A DNA stretch of 36,911 bases from a virus: positions 1 to 36,911 of the IMG/VR virus record IMGVR_UViG_3300042558_002149. One strand, given 5' to 3'. A model generated the notes under the pieces. That model saw only the letters and a list, made by a program, of their open reading frames with translations. It was not told the origin of the DNA and searched no databases. Made by a program: the position numbers and the translations under genes. Of the stretch, positions 16,401-22,968 are shown piece by piece. Within the stretch, counting starts at the first letter, position 1, and every line of letters begins with the position of its first letter.

Positions 16401-18130
16401 ACGAGGCCTACGCGCACATGGTAAAGCAGACCCGTGGGGGTCCGGCCAATCGTGCCAACCAGTTCTACGGCGAAGCCGCCAAGACCATGGAGTTTGTCGA
16501 GGGTAACAAAAGCATCGACGAGTCCGACTTCGGGGCAAAGCCTTGGGTATCTAGTCTAAGGGCGATAACCTCCATGGTGCAGCTTGGCGGCTCTGTTGCA
16601 ACGGGGGCCATGAACTTCGTCGCACTGGAGACCAACGTCGTACCTTACCTCGCCTCGTACAACAGCAAGACGGCATTTGGTGGTGGCTTCGGCCTCGGTA
16701 ACGTCCACAGGGAGATGGTCCGTGCTGCCGTACAAGTGGGCGGGCGCAGCATTGTCGATGGTCGGTTCGATACTGCCGAGTTCTTCGCCGAGGTGGAGAC
16801 CAGCGACAAACTCCAGAAGCAATTTGGGCTGTCCGCCAGAGAGGCACAGTTCCTTAAGGACGGCATCCTCGGCGGTAAGTTGACACCTGCTCAGACCAAC
16901 TCGCTGGTCGGTACGGCCCGGGGACGGGTCACCCGGGGGGCCACCCAGAAGGCTGTCGACGCGTGGATGTGGACGTTTAACTCGTTTGAGCGCGCGTCGC
17001 GACAGACTGCAGGTCTCGCGGCATACCGACTTGAATACGCGCGCAAATTGGCAGCCGGTAAGCCGGAGGCTGAGGCGCACGACCAAGCGACACAGTTTTC
17101 GTTGCAGGCACTGGACCTTACACTGGGTGACTACGCTGTCCTTAACCGTCCGCCTGCGTGGCGCTCGGGCATCCAGTCCTTCGCCTACATGTACAAGGTA
17201 TTCGTCACCACTTCTGTGCAACTTCTGTCCAACATGGACCGGAAGGGGCAGTTGTTCATGCTGGGGTCACTTTGGATTCTGACTGGTCTGCAAGGCCTGC
17301 CCTTCGCAGAAGACCTCGAAGATGTCATCGACACCATCGCGCAGACCCTGAAGATTCCGGGGTGGCAGGGTGCCCGCTACGAGTCAGCACAGATGCTGGA
17401 CAGTGTGTTCCCCGGGATGTCGCCCGTCCTTATGCAGGGACTTGTCAACCAGTTCGTGCCCGGCGACGTGGCCGCTAAGACCTCGCTCGGCGACTTGCTG
17501 CCGGGTTCAGGTGCTCTTATTGCCGGGGCCGATCCATGGCGGTCCGCTATGGAAATTTTTGGTCCCGCTGCAGGAATGATTGGTGCTACGGGAACCTTCG
17601 CCAAAGCCGCAATCTCGGCTCCATTCACCGCCACTGTGGATGCACAAGACGTACTCCGCGAGTCTCCGGTCACCATGATGCGGGCGGCAGGTGACGTCTA
17701 CACCTACATACAGAACGGCGCGGTCGTCGACCGTCGGGGCTACGTCGTCTCGCCAGACATGAACGCCGGCATCGTACTGGCCCGAGTACTAGGGTTCTAC
17801 CCAGTCGCTCCCTCCCGTGAGTACGAGATGATCGGCATGGCCAAGCGCATAACCGACTTCCAGCGAGAGCAGACCACAGCCTATAGGGTTGGATGGATCA
17901 GGGCCATGATGGAGGGCGACAGGGCGCGAGCGCGTGAGATAGAACAGGAAGTCGCCACGTGGAACGCAGGGTCCAAGGGCACTGGTCTGGAGATCAGGGA
18001 CTTCGTCAAGAACTCCCAACGTGCCCTCAAGGAGGCGCGGCGCCCAGTCATGGAGCGGACGCTACGGTCCGCCCCCGATGCCGCCGAGCGTGATCTGCGG
18101 AACATGATGGAACTCATGTCGGTCAATTAA
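10433..18130 (+). CDS. Giant polyvalent virion protein (2565 aa) with HExxxH metallopeptidase-like region
   Basis: This encodes 2565 aa, one fifth of the window. ATG 10433 follows an AGGGAG site six bases after the previous stop. Visible regions: N-terminal hydrophobic segments (about 130-400); a GNAT-like stretch at about 615-730 (GVGYDAYVALGDDLAARGIT); Pro/Glu/Ala-rich linkers (about 835-970); a protease-like region at about 1150-1330 with H1232-E-A-L-G-H1237 and a downstream EAVEEYLSDYA that may supply a third ligand; long helical regions (about 1370-2000); and a C-terminal segment with hydrophobic helices (about 2030-2350) resembling the LPD38-type domain of phage large polyvalent proteins. 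HExxxH is a genuine zinc motif in M49 peptidases (HELLGH). Such proteins are thought to be injected with the DNA. The domain names other than HExxxH are tentative. Confidence 0.75.
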   Translation: MGIFGGPTNEAMGLGLRVPSTATRPDPATRMGLGAMQDTRADTAVSGRPVPSGTPGRLEALLAAPPLPAPSATARPPATVYFNQATNEMFAGDRAFKADDATSAFQAAQQPGNTTRPQGQGWAALPEGSFNDYIASFSERRGAGELLGRGVKNVAYGLGTLPGTVASLAGFEETGAALRAPVESLLGESENEQFRSALIAENSTLWEQALDASIESIPMLIGSLAGGVGAASWASRAGMAAQSVNRAAMVGAAGANFPTHLAGMYDSAVRNGADLTSLQTKTEIFAGALASSALETFGIESRLLTPVAKGVFERAAKNVVTRRLTSGLAVGLTEATTEVLQTAIESMTFDPVVRDSLSVLDLKTLARHTGENYLEPFAVAGLAGGILGGAIGVAVPGQVFNRPREEKQPVPTNKPVDLTDAGAKQAAEKAAPALAYTEPSANMFGTDLTGLPQTAQEFVSQPQLEYTPNIPTGMGSLLRGIPTIPATRTEQMPIAGQRRLDLPAGMPDLAARRARPLPTQGSEPAAAASQPPLVLRPSERVGGGPLVLAPSQRVQPAPAAGTPMGQALLTQRQRMNVAPTVSMMAPVVEARPGALLLRGNQRAVPAAPTEAVEPAVSGLQISGVDQAIESGVATIEVVEDGKRVPFKNFALSVDGTTAEVGFVERDKGARRGVGYDAYVALGDDLAARGITLQSTPTLQADGRKLWERLVLERKAHFDAQARRFKFGPAPATAPAESIKAKGAETARERARTVALEEARTTKKAVAVAGKPYKDFDDPAGPPMHEVALPDGSLVRIAKTTNMGLTDWVNIDTGANLYADTKADAVRKLGEPFQTPPDTTPPDTTSPADTGPTTSPGPGRRSGTLTSGVKGGGRKAQAEPVVTLAPVVTEPTPVVEAAPVVAPTPEVTAEATPEPEPAPVAEPEPAPEAAPEPAPEVQTTAETPKPSGRKPRPLTAAARESLSTYASIKEGIADLEQKLMPPAAPMQGDKLYAAVDLLFVTDHPDTPTELKKLARGVLEANSMTRGVAALSIAEGVYAARKLADLTGGNDAVLDLTSLITAVNSGTPPEGDWQGYFRALAVLVRREAPDATFGEGGPLLLSYAKANNLPNTARTPQGTQFIKSGGFSLADWNTIDGVVDLDGKPITPIAPGRVQLLVRNFVTKLARKPTVTVVRNQADLKAKNPKLYARAVAARPQGDFDTAAAMGYSFGDGQVIIFSDRIGTEQQLRFVLAHEALGHYGLRSVMPAGKFDALMEAAYNLDERVARAADAAMATRPGLSRAEAVEEYLSDYAAVLDTSLVARVWNALKGILSKLGVRYGDEMTRYLLDQSRRYVRYGTGVTFDAQSVGQRLHNVETSGDTGRFSTGKSLRDVNIEVALTRDTLGVTPQSFGEAWNFIKARSINTIDALDRFKAQVLSLTNYRARINPGSAAFDDSLKQARDISMSLKTKYNEMMRVALSRAVYGELGGISNAKRSTVSNMLMAGLRRGVSDYAAANGDLGRVPLFRIENNKLVPNTAEIERLKESGTRTLAEMRDGFDYNVEFEEGGKTVKKKERFEGVEGLTETSTEWRSYESIRKAMDGIELELLEAHYRSLIDNRDLMFRKLAQSVTDGELTADERAAIVTVAETYSNLYTADVTVSESGGAKLDSDYQTYANDVLRMTNMALIGEETDRFGDLRKLLVEPRKFMLQEDGKDTKRLRRELPATMDAPTADDLIAKLEGFRKRLSLKGDKFAVQDKVKQIITAEIANQDADAYTKRTLFTGYVPILREGRFQMRVVALVGGKPVQVKDSYREQLVYSQFDSLSEAVEMSGKANEAFGNTPFEVMYYSDAAQGYVLGNVTLQAVPETALETVAAPPDLNLNEFLRGIRQFDINLTPQKLEQLVVALTRQNSAARNRLMRAFTPGADPDVIMAASRHIESRASTVAKIATRVRRSELMDRSMRSTNELWNAELKDPRTGRDWAEVLKERADAMDADPAASREAKVDARRIYEAYAHMVKQTRGGPANRANQFYGEAAKTMEFVEGNKSIDESDFGAKPWVSSLRAITSMVQLGGSVATGAMNFVALETNVVPYLASYNSKTAFGGGFGLGNVHREMVRAAVQVGGRSIVDGRFDTAEFFAEVETSDKLQKQFGLSAREAQFLKDGILGGKLTPAQTNSLVGTARGRVTRGATQKAVDAWMWTFNSFERASRQTAGLAAYRLEYARKLAAGKPEAEAHDQATQFSLQALDLTLGDYAVLNRPPAWRSGIQSFAYMYKVFVTTSVQLLSNMDRKGQLFMLGSLWILTGLQGLPFAEDLEDVIDTIAQTLKIPGWQGARYESAQMLDSVFPGMSPVLMQGLVNQFVPGDVAAKTSLGDLLPGSGALIAGADPWRSAMEIFGPAAGMIGATGTFAKAAISAPFTATVDAQDVLRESPVTMMRAAGDVYTYIQNGAVVDRRGYVVSPDMNAGIVLARVLGFYPVAPSREYEMIGMAKRITDFQREQTTAYRVGWIRAMMEGDRARAREIEQEVATWNAGSKGTGLEIRDFVKNSQRALKEARRPVMERTLRSAPDAAERDLRNMMELMSVN

Positions 18131-20990
18131 CTGAGCGCAACTGGCCCAGCGTCATCGCCTCCGGCCGAGCATCCTCGTTCTCCAAGAGGGTGCGGAGTCG
18201 GTCGTGGGCGATGTTAATCCCCAGCACATAGGTCTGTGGTAACCTGAGCTCTGGGATGCCACGGCCGAGGATGGCCTTCTTGGATGCCGGTGTTGCGTCG
18301 ATGTTGTCCGTCACAAGGGTGTCGCCGAACTTCTTCCAGTCGCCGCCCCGGCTTGCCATCCACTTGCGCAGGTGCGCCCTGTCGAGCAGCAGGATGCCAC
18401 GGTCGTTCTTGGCGTTGAGGGTCTTGCGGTACAGGTCGAAGCGCACGCGCACCTCCGCCCGTGGCAGCCTGAGTGCGTCATAGATGGGCAGGTCACTGCC
18501 ATCCACGTGTGACACGATGACGGTCGCTGCCCGCATCTCGTTGAGGTACTCACCGAGGAGATCGAACTCGTCGATCTTGGATGCGCTGATGCTGCGGCGG
18601 GTCATGCCAGCCTGCTCCAGCGCGTAGTTTGTGGCGGGGACGTAGTCGTAGGTGACCCACCCACGCTCCTTGGCGACCTTGTTCATCAGATCAGCCAGCA
18701 CAACCATGACCTCCCAGTACCGCTCCTCCCCGCTGAACCTGACCTTGTACTTCTTCTCGAAGGCAACCATGTGGTCGGCGATCAGCTTCTCGGTCGCGGC
18801 CGCGCCCAGCTCCACCAGCCACTGCAGGATCAGCAGGCCGACGTGGCCATAGTTGCGGGTCACCGTATCGTAGAACTTGCGCCCAACATCGGTGCTCTTG
18901 GTGAAGATGTCCGCGCTCTCCAGCGACAGCTCCAACATCCGCGCCATCTGGGCGTCAGTCTCGAAGGTCGCCGACAGCAGTTTGCCGCTCATGGGGCGGT
19001 TGGTGGAGAGGGTCACAGGTGCTGCCCATGTGCGCGGATCACGCTCCTCGACGCGGGCGTTGAGGCGACTCTTGTCCCGGCCCTGCGTCACGCCGTAGAT
19101 GAAGTCGCCGACCTCCTTGTCGGGCATCATGGTCGTCTCGTCGATGGTCATGGGGAGGTTGTTGTAGAACGACAGTCGGGTGAACAGGGCGTTCTGTGTG
19201 TACTTGGACTGGAAGTGCAACTCGACTGGGTTGCCCCACACTGACTGCATGGCCAGCTGGGCCAGTGACTTGCCGCTGCCCGTCGGGCCGTAGAGCGAGA
19301 GCACGCCACCCTTCAGGCCGGTGAAGTTGTAGAGCGGGGCCGACATGGACACACCCATGGCGAAGATGTGGGCGTTGAGTCCGGCCAACTCCATCAGCTT
19401 GGTGACCTTGAGCCACTTCTCGTGGGTGCCCTTGGTGCCATACATCCCTGTGCTGACCCGCTGGACTGCCGAGGAGAGGACCACATCCTCCACCACGACT
19501 TGTCCGGCTTCGTCCTTCCTGACCTGCTTGTCGCCTATGACGAACAGCGTGTCCTCCTCCTTCCACCCGAGCGAGGTGTAGAGGTTGGTGGTAGTCCGGA
19601 GTTTGCGGAGCTCATCCATGTATGCACGCAGCATGTACTGAAACCTTTCGGTCAGACCTTTGAACGGGAGTACGATCCCTTGGTCAGCGATGGCAGTAGG
19701 GAACTCCCGGTTCCCGTCGGCGAGGTAGGCTTGGCGAAACTTGATCTCCTGCCACCCCTTGTGCGGCCGCTTCCAGTGGAACCGCACCACCTCGTAGCCC
19801 AGAGCCTCGTCCTTGCCGTAGCTCACAGGGTACAGATCGAAGGGCACGACCTCGATGTCGGTCTCGTCGATGGTCTGGGCAAGGCCACCGGCCTTGGTGC
19901 GCTTGAACCCTTGCGGCAGCGGGACTTCATTGGCGACGACGTCGATGACGTCTGCAGCGGGGCCCTCGGCCTCGGCCATCTTGCGGCCGATCTGGCAGGG
20001 CGTGGTGATCTTGCCGGCATAGGGGCACTTCTTGCAGCCGCTCTCGCGCAGGTCCTTGAACTTGGCACAGGTGGTTGGGCCTGTCGCCCGGCCACGCCAC
20101 TGCTCGATCTTCAGGATGGTCTTGGGGTAGTCGTAGCCCGGGTGCTGGTCTGACCACGCAACGGCAGTCCCCTCCGGGTCGTCACAGAAGGCGGCGATCC
20201 CGAGCAGCGCGTACCAGAAGGGCTCCTCCACATCGGTCTGGTTGTTCGCTGCCCATCGGACCTGAGCGCATCCTCCAACTATGTTCCCTGCAACAGCAGG
20301 CTCGTACTCCATGCCGGACCCAAGCGATGCCGTGATGCTGGACACAGGCTTGGCCTGCGCAGCGAAGCCCCGCTTGACGGGGACCTTGTGCATGAACTGG
20401 GCCAGAGCCGACCGCATGCTGCCGGGGTCGTTGTCCGGTGCGTCCTTGATGAGCGCCACCTCGGCCCCGTTCTTCGGGTTGTGAGTGCCCACGGGGCGCA
20501 GCACACGGGCGCTGTCAGCTGTGACAGCTGCGTCGATCTCAAAGCCGTGGTGCTTGGCACACTCCTTGAGCGCGTCGGCCAGAGGCTGCCAGTCTGCAGG
20601 CGCAAGCGCCACGGTCAGTGGCCAGTACACGTGCAGACCGCGGCCTGAGTTGACGATCATGGGGGGAGGCAGGGCGCTGGCCTTGAGGAAAACCTTGAGG
20701 GCCTTGGCACCCTCGCGCTGGTCGGCGAAGGGCTTACCCTCGCCGCAGTCGATGTCGATGAACAGGGACTTGGTCAGTTCGACGTTGCTCTGTTTGCGGT
20801 TGCCCGCTTCGACGAACGAGGACATTGCGTAGTAGACGTTCCCACCTGCGATGTCGATCCGGATGACGGCATTGGCCAGCGCGTCTATGGTTTCATACGA
20901 TTTCTGTGCGCGTCTGTCTGGATTTATGACCGTGGCGACATAGTAACCGGTGTCCGGAAGGACCCGGCCGAAGAACTCTATTGTGTCCAT
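18123..20990 (-). CDS. Primase-helicase (AEP/PrimPol domain plus DUF927-like ATPase)
   Basis: This encodes 955 aa. The N-terminal archaeo-eukaryotic-type primase shows the DxD motif (SLFIDIDCG, D79/D81), the SxH motif (NSGRGLHVYW, H120) and a third acidic residue in VTADSARVLRP (D159). A Cys cluster (C308, C319, C322, C332) may bind zinc. The C-terminal ATPase has Walker A GPTGSGKS (568-575), Walker B MTIDE (D617, E618) and a conserved GRDKSRLNARV stretch, resembling DUF927-type replicative helicases. One protein could thus prime and unwind at the phage fork. It ends tail to tail with the giant protein gene; the two coding regions overlap by 8 bp. A hairpin lies just before its start. Confidence 0.9.
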   Translation of the reverse strand: MDTIEFFGRVLPDTGYYVATVINPDRRAQKSYETIDALANAVIRIDIAGGNVYYAMSSFVEAGNRKQSNVELTKSLFIDIDCGEGKPFADQREGAKALKVFLKASALPPPMIVNSGRGLHVYWPLTVALAPADWQPLADALKECAKHHGFEIDAAVTADSARVLRPVGTHNPKNGAEVALIKDAPDNDPGSMRSALAQFMHKVPVKRGFAAQAKPVSSITASLGSGMEYEPAVAGNIVGGCAQVRWAANNQTDVEEPFWYALLGIAAFCDDPEGTAVAWSDQHPGYDYPKTILKIEQWRGRATGPTTCAKFKDLRESGCKKCPYAGKITTPCQIGRKMAEAEGPAADVIDVVANEVPLPQGFKRTKAGGLAQTIDETDIEVVPFDLYPVSYGKDEALGYEVVRFHWKRPHKGWQEIKFRQAYLADGNREFPTAIADQGIVLPFKGLTERFQYMLRAYMDELRKLRTTTNLYTSLGWKEEDTLFVIGDKQVRKDEAGQVVVEDVVLSSAVQRVSTGMYGTKGTHEKWLKVTKLMELAGLNAHIFAMGVSMSAPLYNFTGLKGGVLSLYGPTGSGKSLAQLAMQSVWGNPVELHFQSKYTQNALFTRLSFYNNLPMTIDETTMMPDKEVGDFIYGVTQGRDKSRLNARVEERDPRTWAAPVTLSTNRPMSGKLLSATFETDAQMARMLELSLESADIFTKSTDVGRKFYDTVTRNYGHVGLLILQWLVELGAAATEKLIADHMVAFEKKYKVRFSGEERYWEVMVVLADLMNKVAKERGWVTYDYVPATNYALEQAGMTRRSISASKIDEFDLLGEYLNEMRAATVIVSHVDGSDLPIYDALRLPRAEVRVRFDLYRKTLNAKNDRGILLLDRAHLRKWMASRGGDWKKFGDTLVTDNIDATPASKKAILGRGIPELRLPQTYVLGINIAHDRLRTLLENEDARPEAMTLGQLRSVN

Positions 20991-21011
20991 TTCCCTACCC
21001 TGCTCGGTTGA

Positions 21012-21031
21012 ATGGGGGCCCGAGCCCCCAT
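21012..21031. other. Perfect 8-bp stem-loop between HTH and primase-helicase genes
   Basis: ATGGGGGC and GCCCCCAT flank a CCGA tetraloop, giving an uninterrupted 8-bp GC-rich stem. It lies in the 43-bp gap between the HTH stop and the primase-helicase start. No T-run follows on either strand, so it is not a canonical intrinsic terminator. It could be a transcript stabiliser, processing site, operator or attenuator. Confidence 0.6.
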
Positions 21032-21033
21032 CC

Positions 21034-21324
21034 CTACACTACCCGGATCAGTTTTTGTAGCTCAATGAGCCGGTCGTCCTGATCCATTGCCACGACGGCG
21101 GGCGTCGGCCACGCGTGTTCCACCATAACACGCAGAAGGTCTTTCAAAATAGCCCGCGTCTTGGTGACGGTCCGCTCGGCTGGGCGCCCCACACTTTTCC
21201 AGTTGTAGTAGGTTACCCGGGATATACCGAGTAACCTTGCCATCTGAGTATGCGTGAGGAGCATGTGCCTACGGAGCGCGTCGATCTTCTCGAACGTGAC
21301 CCCCTTAGGCTCAGTCGTCTGCAT
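21034..21324 (-). CDS. Helix-turn-helix DNA-binding protein
   Basis: This encodes 96 aa. Residues 17-45 (LRRHMLLTHTQMARLLGISR and VTYYNWKSVGRP) form a clear Xre-like helix-turn-helix: a Q-x3-A-x3-G-(I/V)-S core followed by a recognition helix. The rest is helical without motif. The ATG at 21324 lies inside the 3' end of the ssDNA-binding-like gene (14-bp overlap) behind a GGAGG site. It is the only obvious Xre-type regulator in the window and sits next to a hairpin ahead of the primase-helicase gene, so autoregulation or control of that gene is possible. The target is unknown. Confidence 0.8.
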   Translation of the reverse strand: MQTTEPKGVTFEKIDALRRHMLLTHTQMARLLGISRVTYYNWKSVGRPAERTVTKTRAILKDLLRVMVEHAWPTPAVVAMDQDDRLIELQKLIRVV

Positions 21325-22318
21325 CCATATCCTCCATCAGGGACGCGATCTCGTCCGCCAGAGATGTTGCCCCCTTCTCCACCTTGGGTGCTGCTGCAGC
21401 GGGCTTGGCGGCGGGCTTGGCGGCTGCCTTCGGCTTGGGTGCCGGGGCTTCTGCCTTCTCCACTGCAGCCGGTGCTGCCTTGGCACCGAACCCACGCTTG
21501 GGTGCAGGCGCTTCTTCCCGCTCCGGCTCCGGCTCTGGTGGGGGCGCGACCTTGGCGGCGGCCTTCGGAGCTGCCTTCGGCTTGGGTGCCGGGGCTTCCT
21601 CCTCGGGGGCGGCAGCGACCTTCTCGCCCGTGATCTCCATCACCTTGTCCGACCCGAACAGTTCTTCCACTGCTGCGTACTCGTCCGCCTCAAGGAAGCC
21701 ACCGAACTTGAACGCAAGCTTGGGGAAGCTGGCATCAGTGTCGAAGGTCACGACAGTCTTGACCGCCTCAACCGGGATGCCACGGACCGACAGCTCCTTC
21801 TGGTAGGATGCCAGACCCTTGAGCGCAGCAGGGGTGATCTGCAGCAGGTACACCGGCCCGGTCGGGTCGTTCGAGGCGACGACAGCCAGACGCTTCTGGT
21901 CAGCGCAGGCTTTGATCTGCTGACCCATCGGCGTGATCTTGGAACCCCAAGCGTTCATGGGGCAGCCGGCGCAGGTGTCGTTCTGGGGGCCGGTGCTGTC
22001 AGCGGCAGGCCGCACGCCATCCAAGGAGTAGCAGTCGGGCGAAGCGGGCTCAGCATCGGGGGTCCACTGCTTTGCGTAGTACGTCTTCGACAGACGGGGG
22101 TTGGCACCCACGACGACGACCGACAGCTTGGTGTCTTCGAGTACGGTCTCGGTCCCGCCTTCGACGATGCGGAAGCGCGAGCCCTTGATGGAGATGCGCG
22201 GGTACTCCGCGCCGCCTCCCAGCCCGCCGGCCAGAGCAGCCGACAGAGCAGAGGGTTGGCCTACCAGACGTGCGAGGTGGGCCGGAATTTGGATATTGGT
22301 TGGTACGATGTTGCTCAT
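21311..22318 (-). CDS. Probable ssDNA-binding protein with acidic C-terminal tip
   Basis: This encodes 335 aa. Residues 1-215 form a beta-rich, ordered domain (RISIKGSRFRIVEGG; SVVVVGANPRLSKTYY) with four cysteines (C96, C116, C119, C138) that could bind zinc. Then comes an Ala/Pro/Lys-rich linker (about 235-310) with repeated APAPKPKAA units, and a strongly acidic end (SLMEDMDADD). A folded core, flexible linker and acidic tip are typical of SSB proteins, which recruit partners by that tip (as in T7 gp2.5). Location next to primase and helicase genes supports this. I recognise the core as a common uncharacterised phage replication-region protein; SSB function is inferred. Confidence 0.65.
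   Translation of the reverse strand: MSNIVPTNIQIPAHLARLVGQPSALSAALAGGLGGGAEYPRISIKGSRFRIVEGGTETVLEDTKLSVVVVGANPRLSKTYYAKQWTPDAEPASPDCYSLDGVRPAADSTGPQNDTCAGCPMNAWGSKITPMGQQIKACADQKRLAVVASNDPTGPVYLLQITPAALKGLASYQKELSVRGIPVEAVKTVVTFDTDASFPKLAFKFGGFLEADEYAAVEELFGSDKVMEITGEKVAAAPEEEAPAPKPKAAPKAAAKVAPPPEPEPEREEAPAPKRGFGAKAAPAAVEKAEAPAPKPKAAAKPAAKPAAAAPKVEKGATSLADEIASLMEDMDADD
21424..21598 (-). repeat. 28-bp direct repeat in the Ala/Pro/Lys linker
   Basis: Positions 21424-21451 and 21571-21598 are identical over 28 bp and encode the EAPAPKPKAA-type linker units of the ssDNA-binding-like protein. The repeat could allow linker length to vary by recombination. Confidence 0.85.
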
Positions 22319-22344
22319 GGTTTCCTCTCTGAGCTTTGGGTTAG

Positions 22345-22743
22345 TCAGTCTTCGGACGACGCCTTGCGGACGTTGATCCCGATCTTGCTGCCATAGGTGA
22401 TGCCCGGCGGGACGTCACCAGTCTCATCCATGTGTGCCCGGACCGCGGTCTTGGACACACGCTTCTCCAGCATGTCGAACGCATCGTTCTCCTTGATGAA
22501 CGTGAGCACAGCATCCCAGTCAGCGACATTGGCGAAGTCCGTGGTGGTCACGAACGCAGTGCCAGCGGTGGTCTTGAAGGATGTCACGCCATCCTCGCCA
22601 GCCTTCTGCATCAGCCACGACTCCAGCATGGTCATCTTGGCCTTGATGTCCGCGACCCTGTCCTTGGTCTCGTTCTCTACCGCCTCCTTCTTCCTCCGAA
22701 GCTTGAGGTAAGTCTCCACCACCTGCTCGACCGTGAAGCTCAT
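22345..22743 (-). CDS. Conserved-type small replication-region protein
   Basis: This encodes 132 aa from ATG 22743, which overlaps the upstream gene's stop (ATGA) and follows a GGAGG site; a start four codons earlier is possible but lies inside the upstream gene. The first 50 residues form a charged coiled coil (LRRKKEAVENETKDRVADIK). The rest has a compact pattern including FKTTAGTAFVTTTDFANVAD and VSKTAVRAHMDETGDVPPGI. I have no function for it. Its location between the ssDNA-binding candidate and the helicase suggests a DNA-metabolism accessory. Confidence 0.75.
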   Translation of the reverse strand: MSFTVEQVVETYLKLRRKKEAVENETKDRVADIKAKMTMLESWLMQKAGEDGVTSFKTTAGTAFVTTTDFANVADWDAVLTFIKENDAFDMLEKRVSKTAVRAHMDETGDVPPGITYGSKIGINVRKASSED

Positions 22744-22967
22744 TCCAGCCTCCACACCCGGACGCCAGTCTGGTCGCCCTTCTCCGCCTTGGACGTCACG
22801 AACCGGCCGCCGTAGCGCGTGTTCGCCCGCTTGCAGAGTGCGGACATCTGTGTGGTGTCCTTGTTGGCGACGAAGAAGCTGTCGCCCTTCTCCAACTGGT
22901 CAAACGGGTACTTCCACCGCACGTTCTTCTGCGGCAGCGGTACATCCTTCTCGATCTCAAACGACAT
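22740..22967 (-). CDS. Small phage protein of unknown function, beta-rich (75 aa)
   Basis: This encodes 75 aa. The pattern KYPFDQLEKGDSFFVANKD, then basic residues (ALCKRANTRYGGRF) and a C-terminal GVRVWRLE, is one I associate with small DUF7303-like phage proteins. ATG 22967 follows AAAGGAG, which lies inside the last codons of the helicase gene, and its stop overlaps the next start, so it is co-translated with its neighbours. The function is unknown. Confidence 0.75.
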   Translation of the reverse strand: MSFEIEKDVPLPQKNVRWKYPFDQLEKGDSFFVANKDTTQMSALCKRANTRYGGRFVTSKAEKGDQTGVRVWRLE

Positions 22968-22968
22968 G

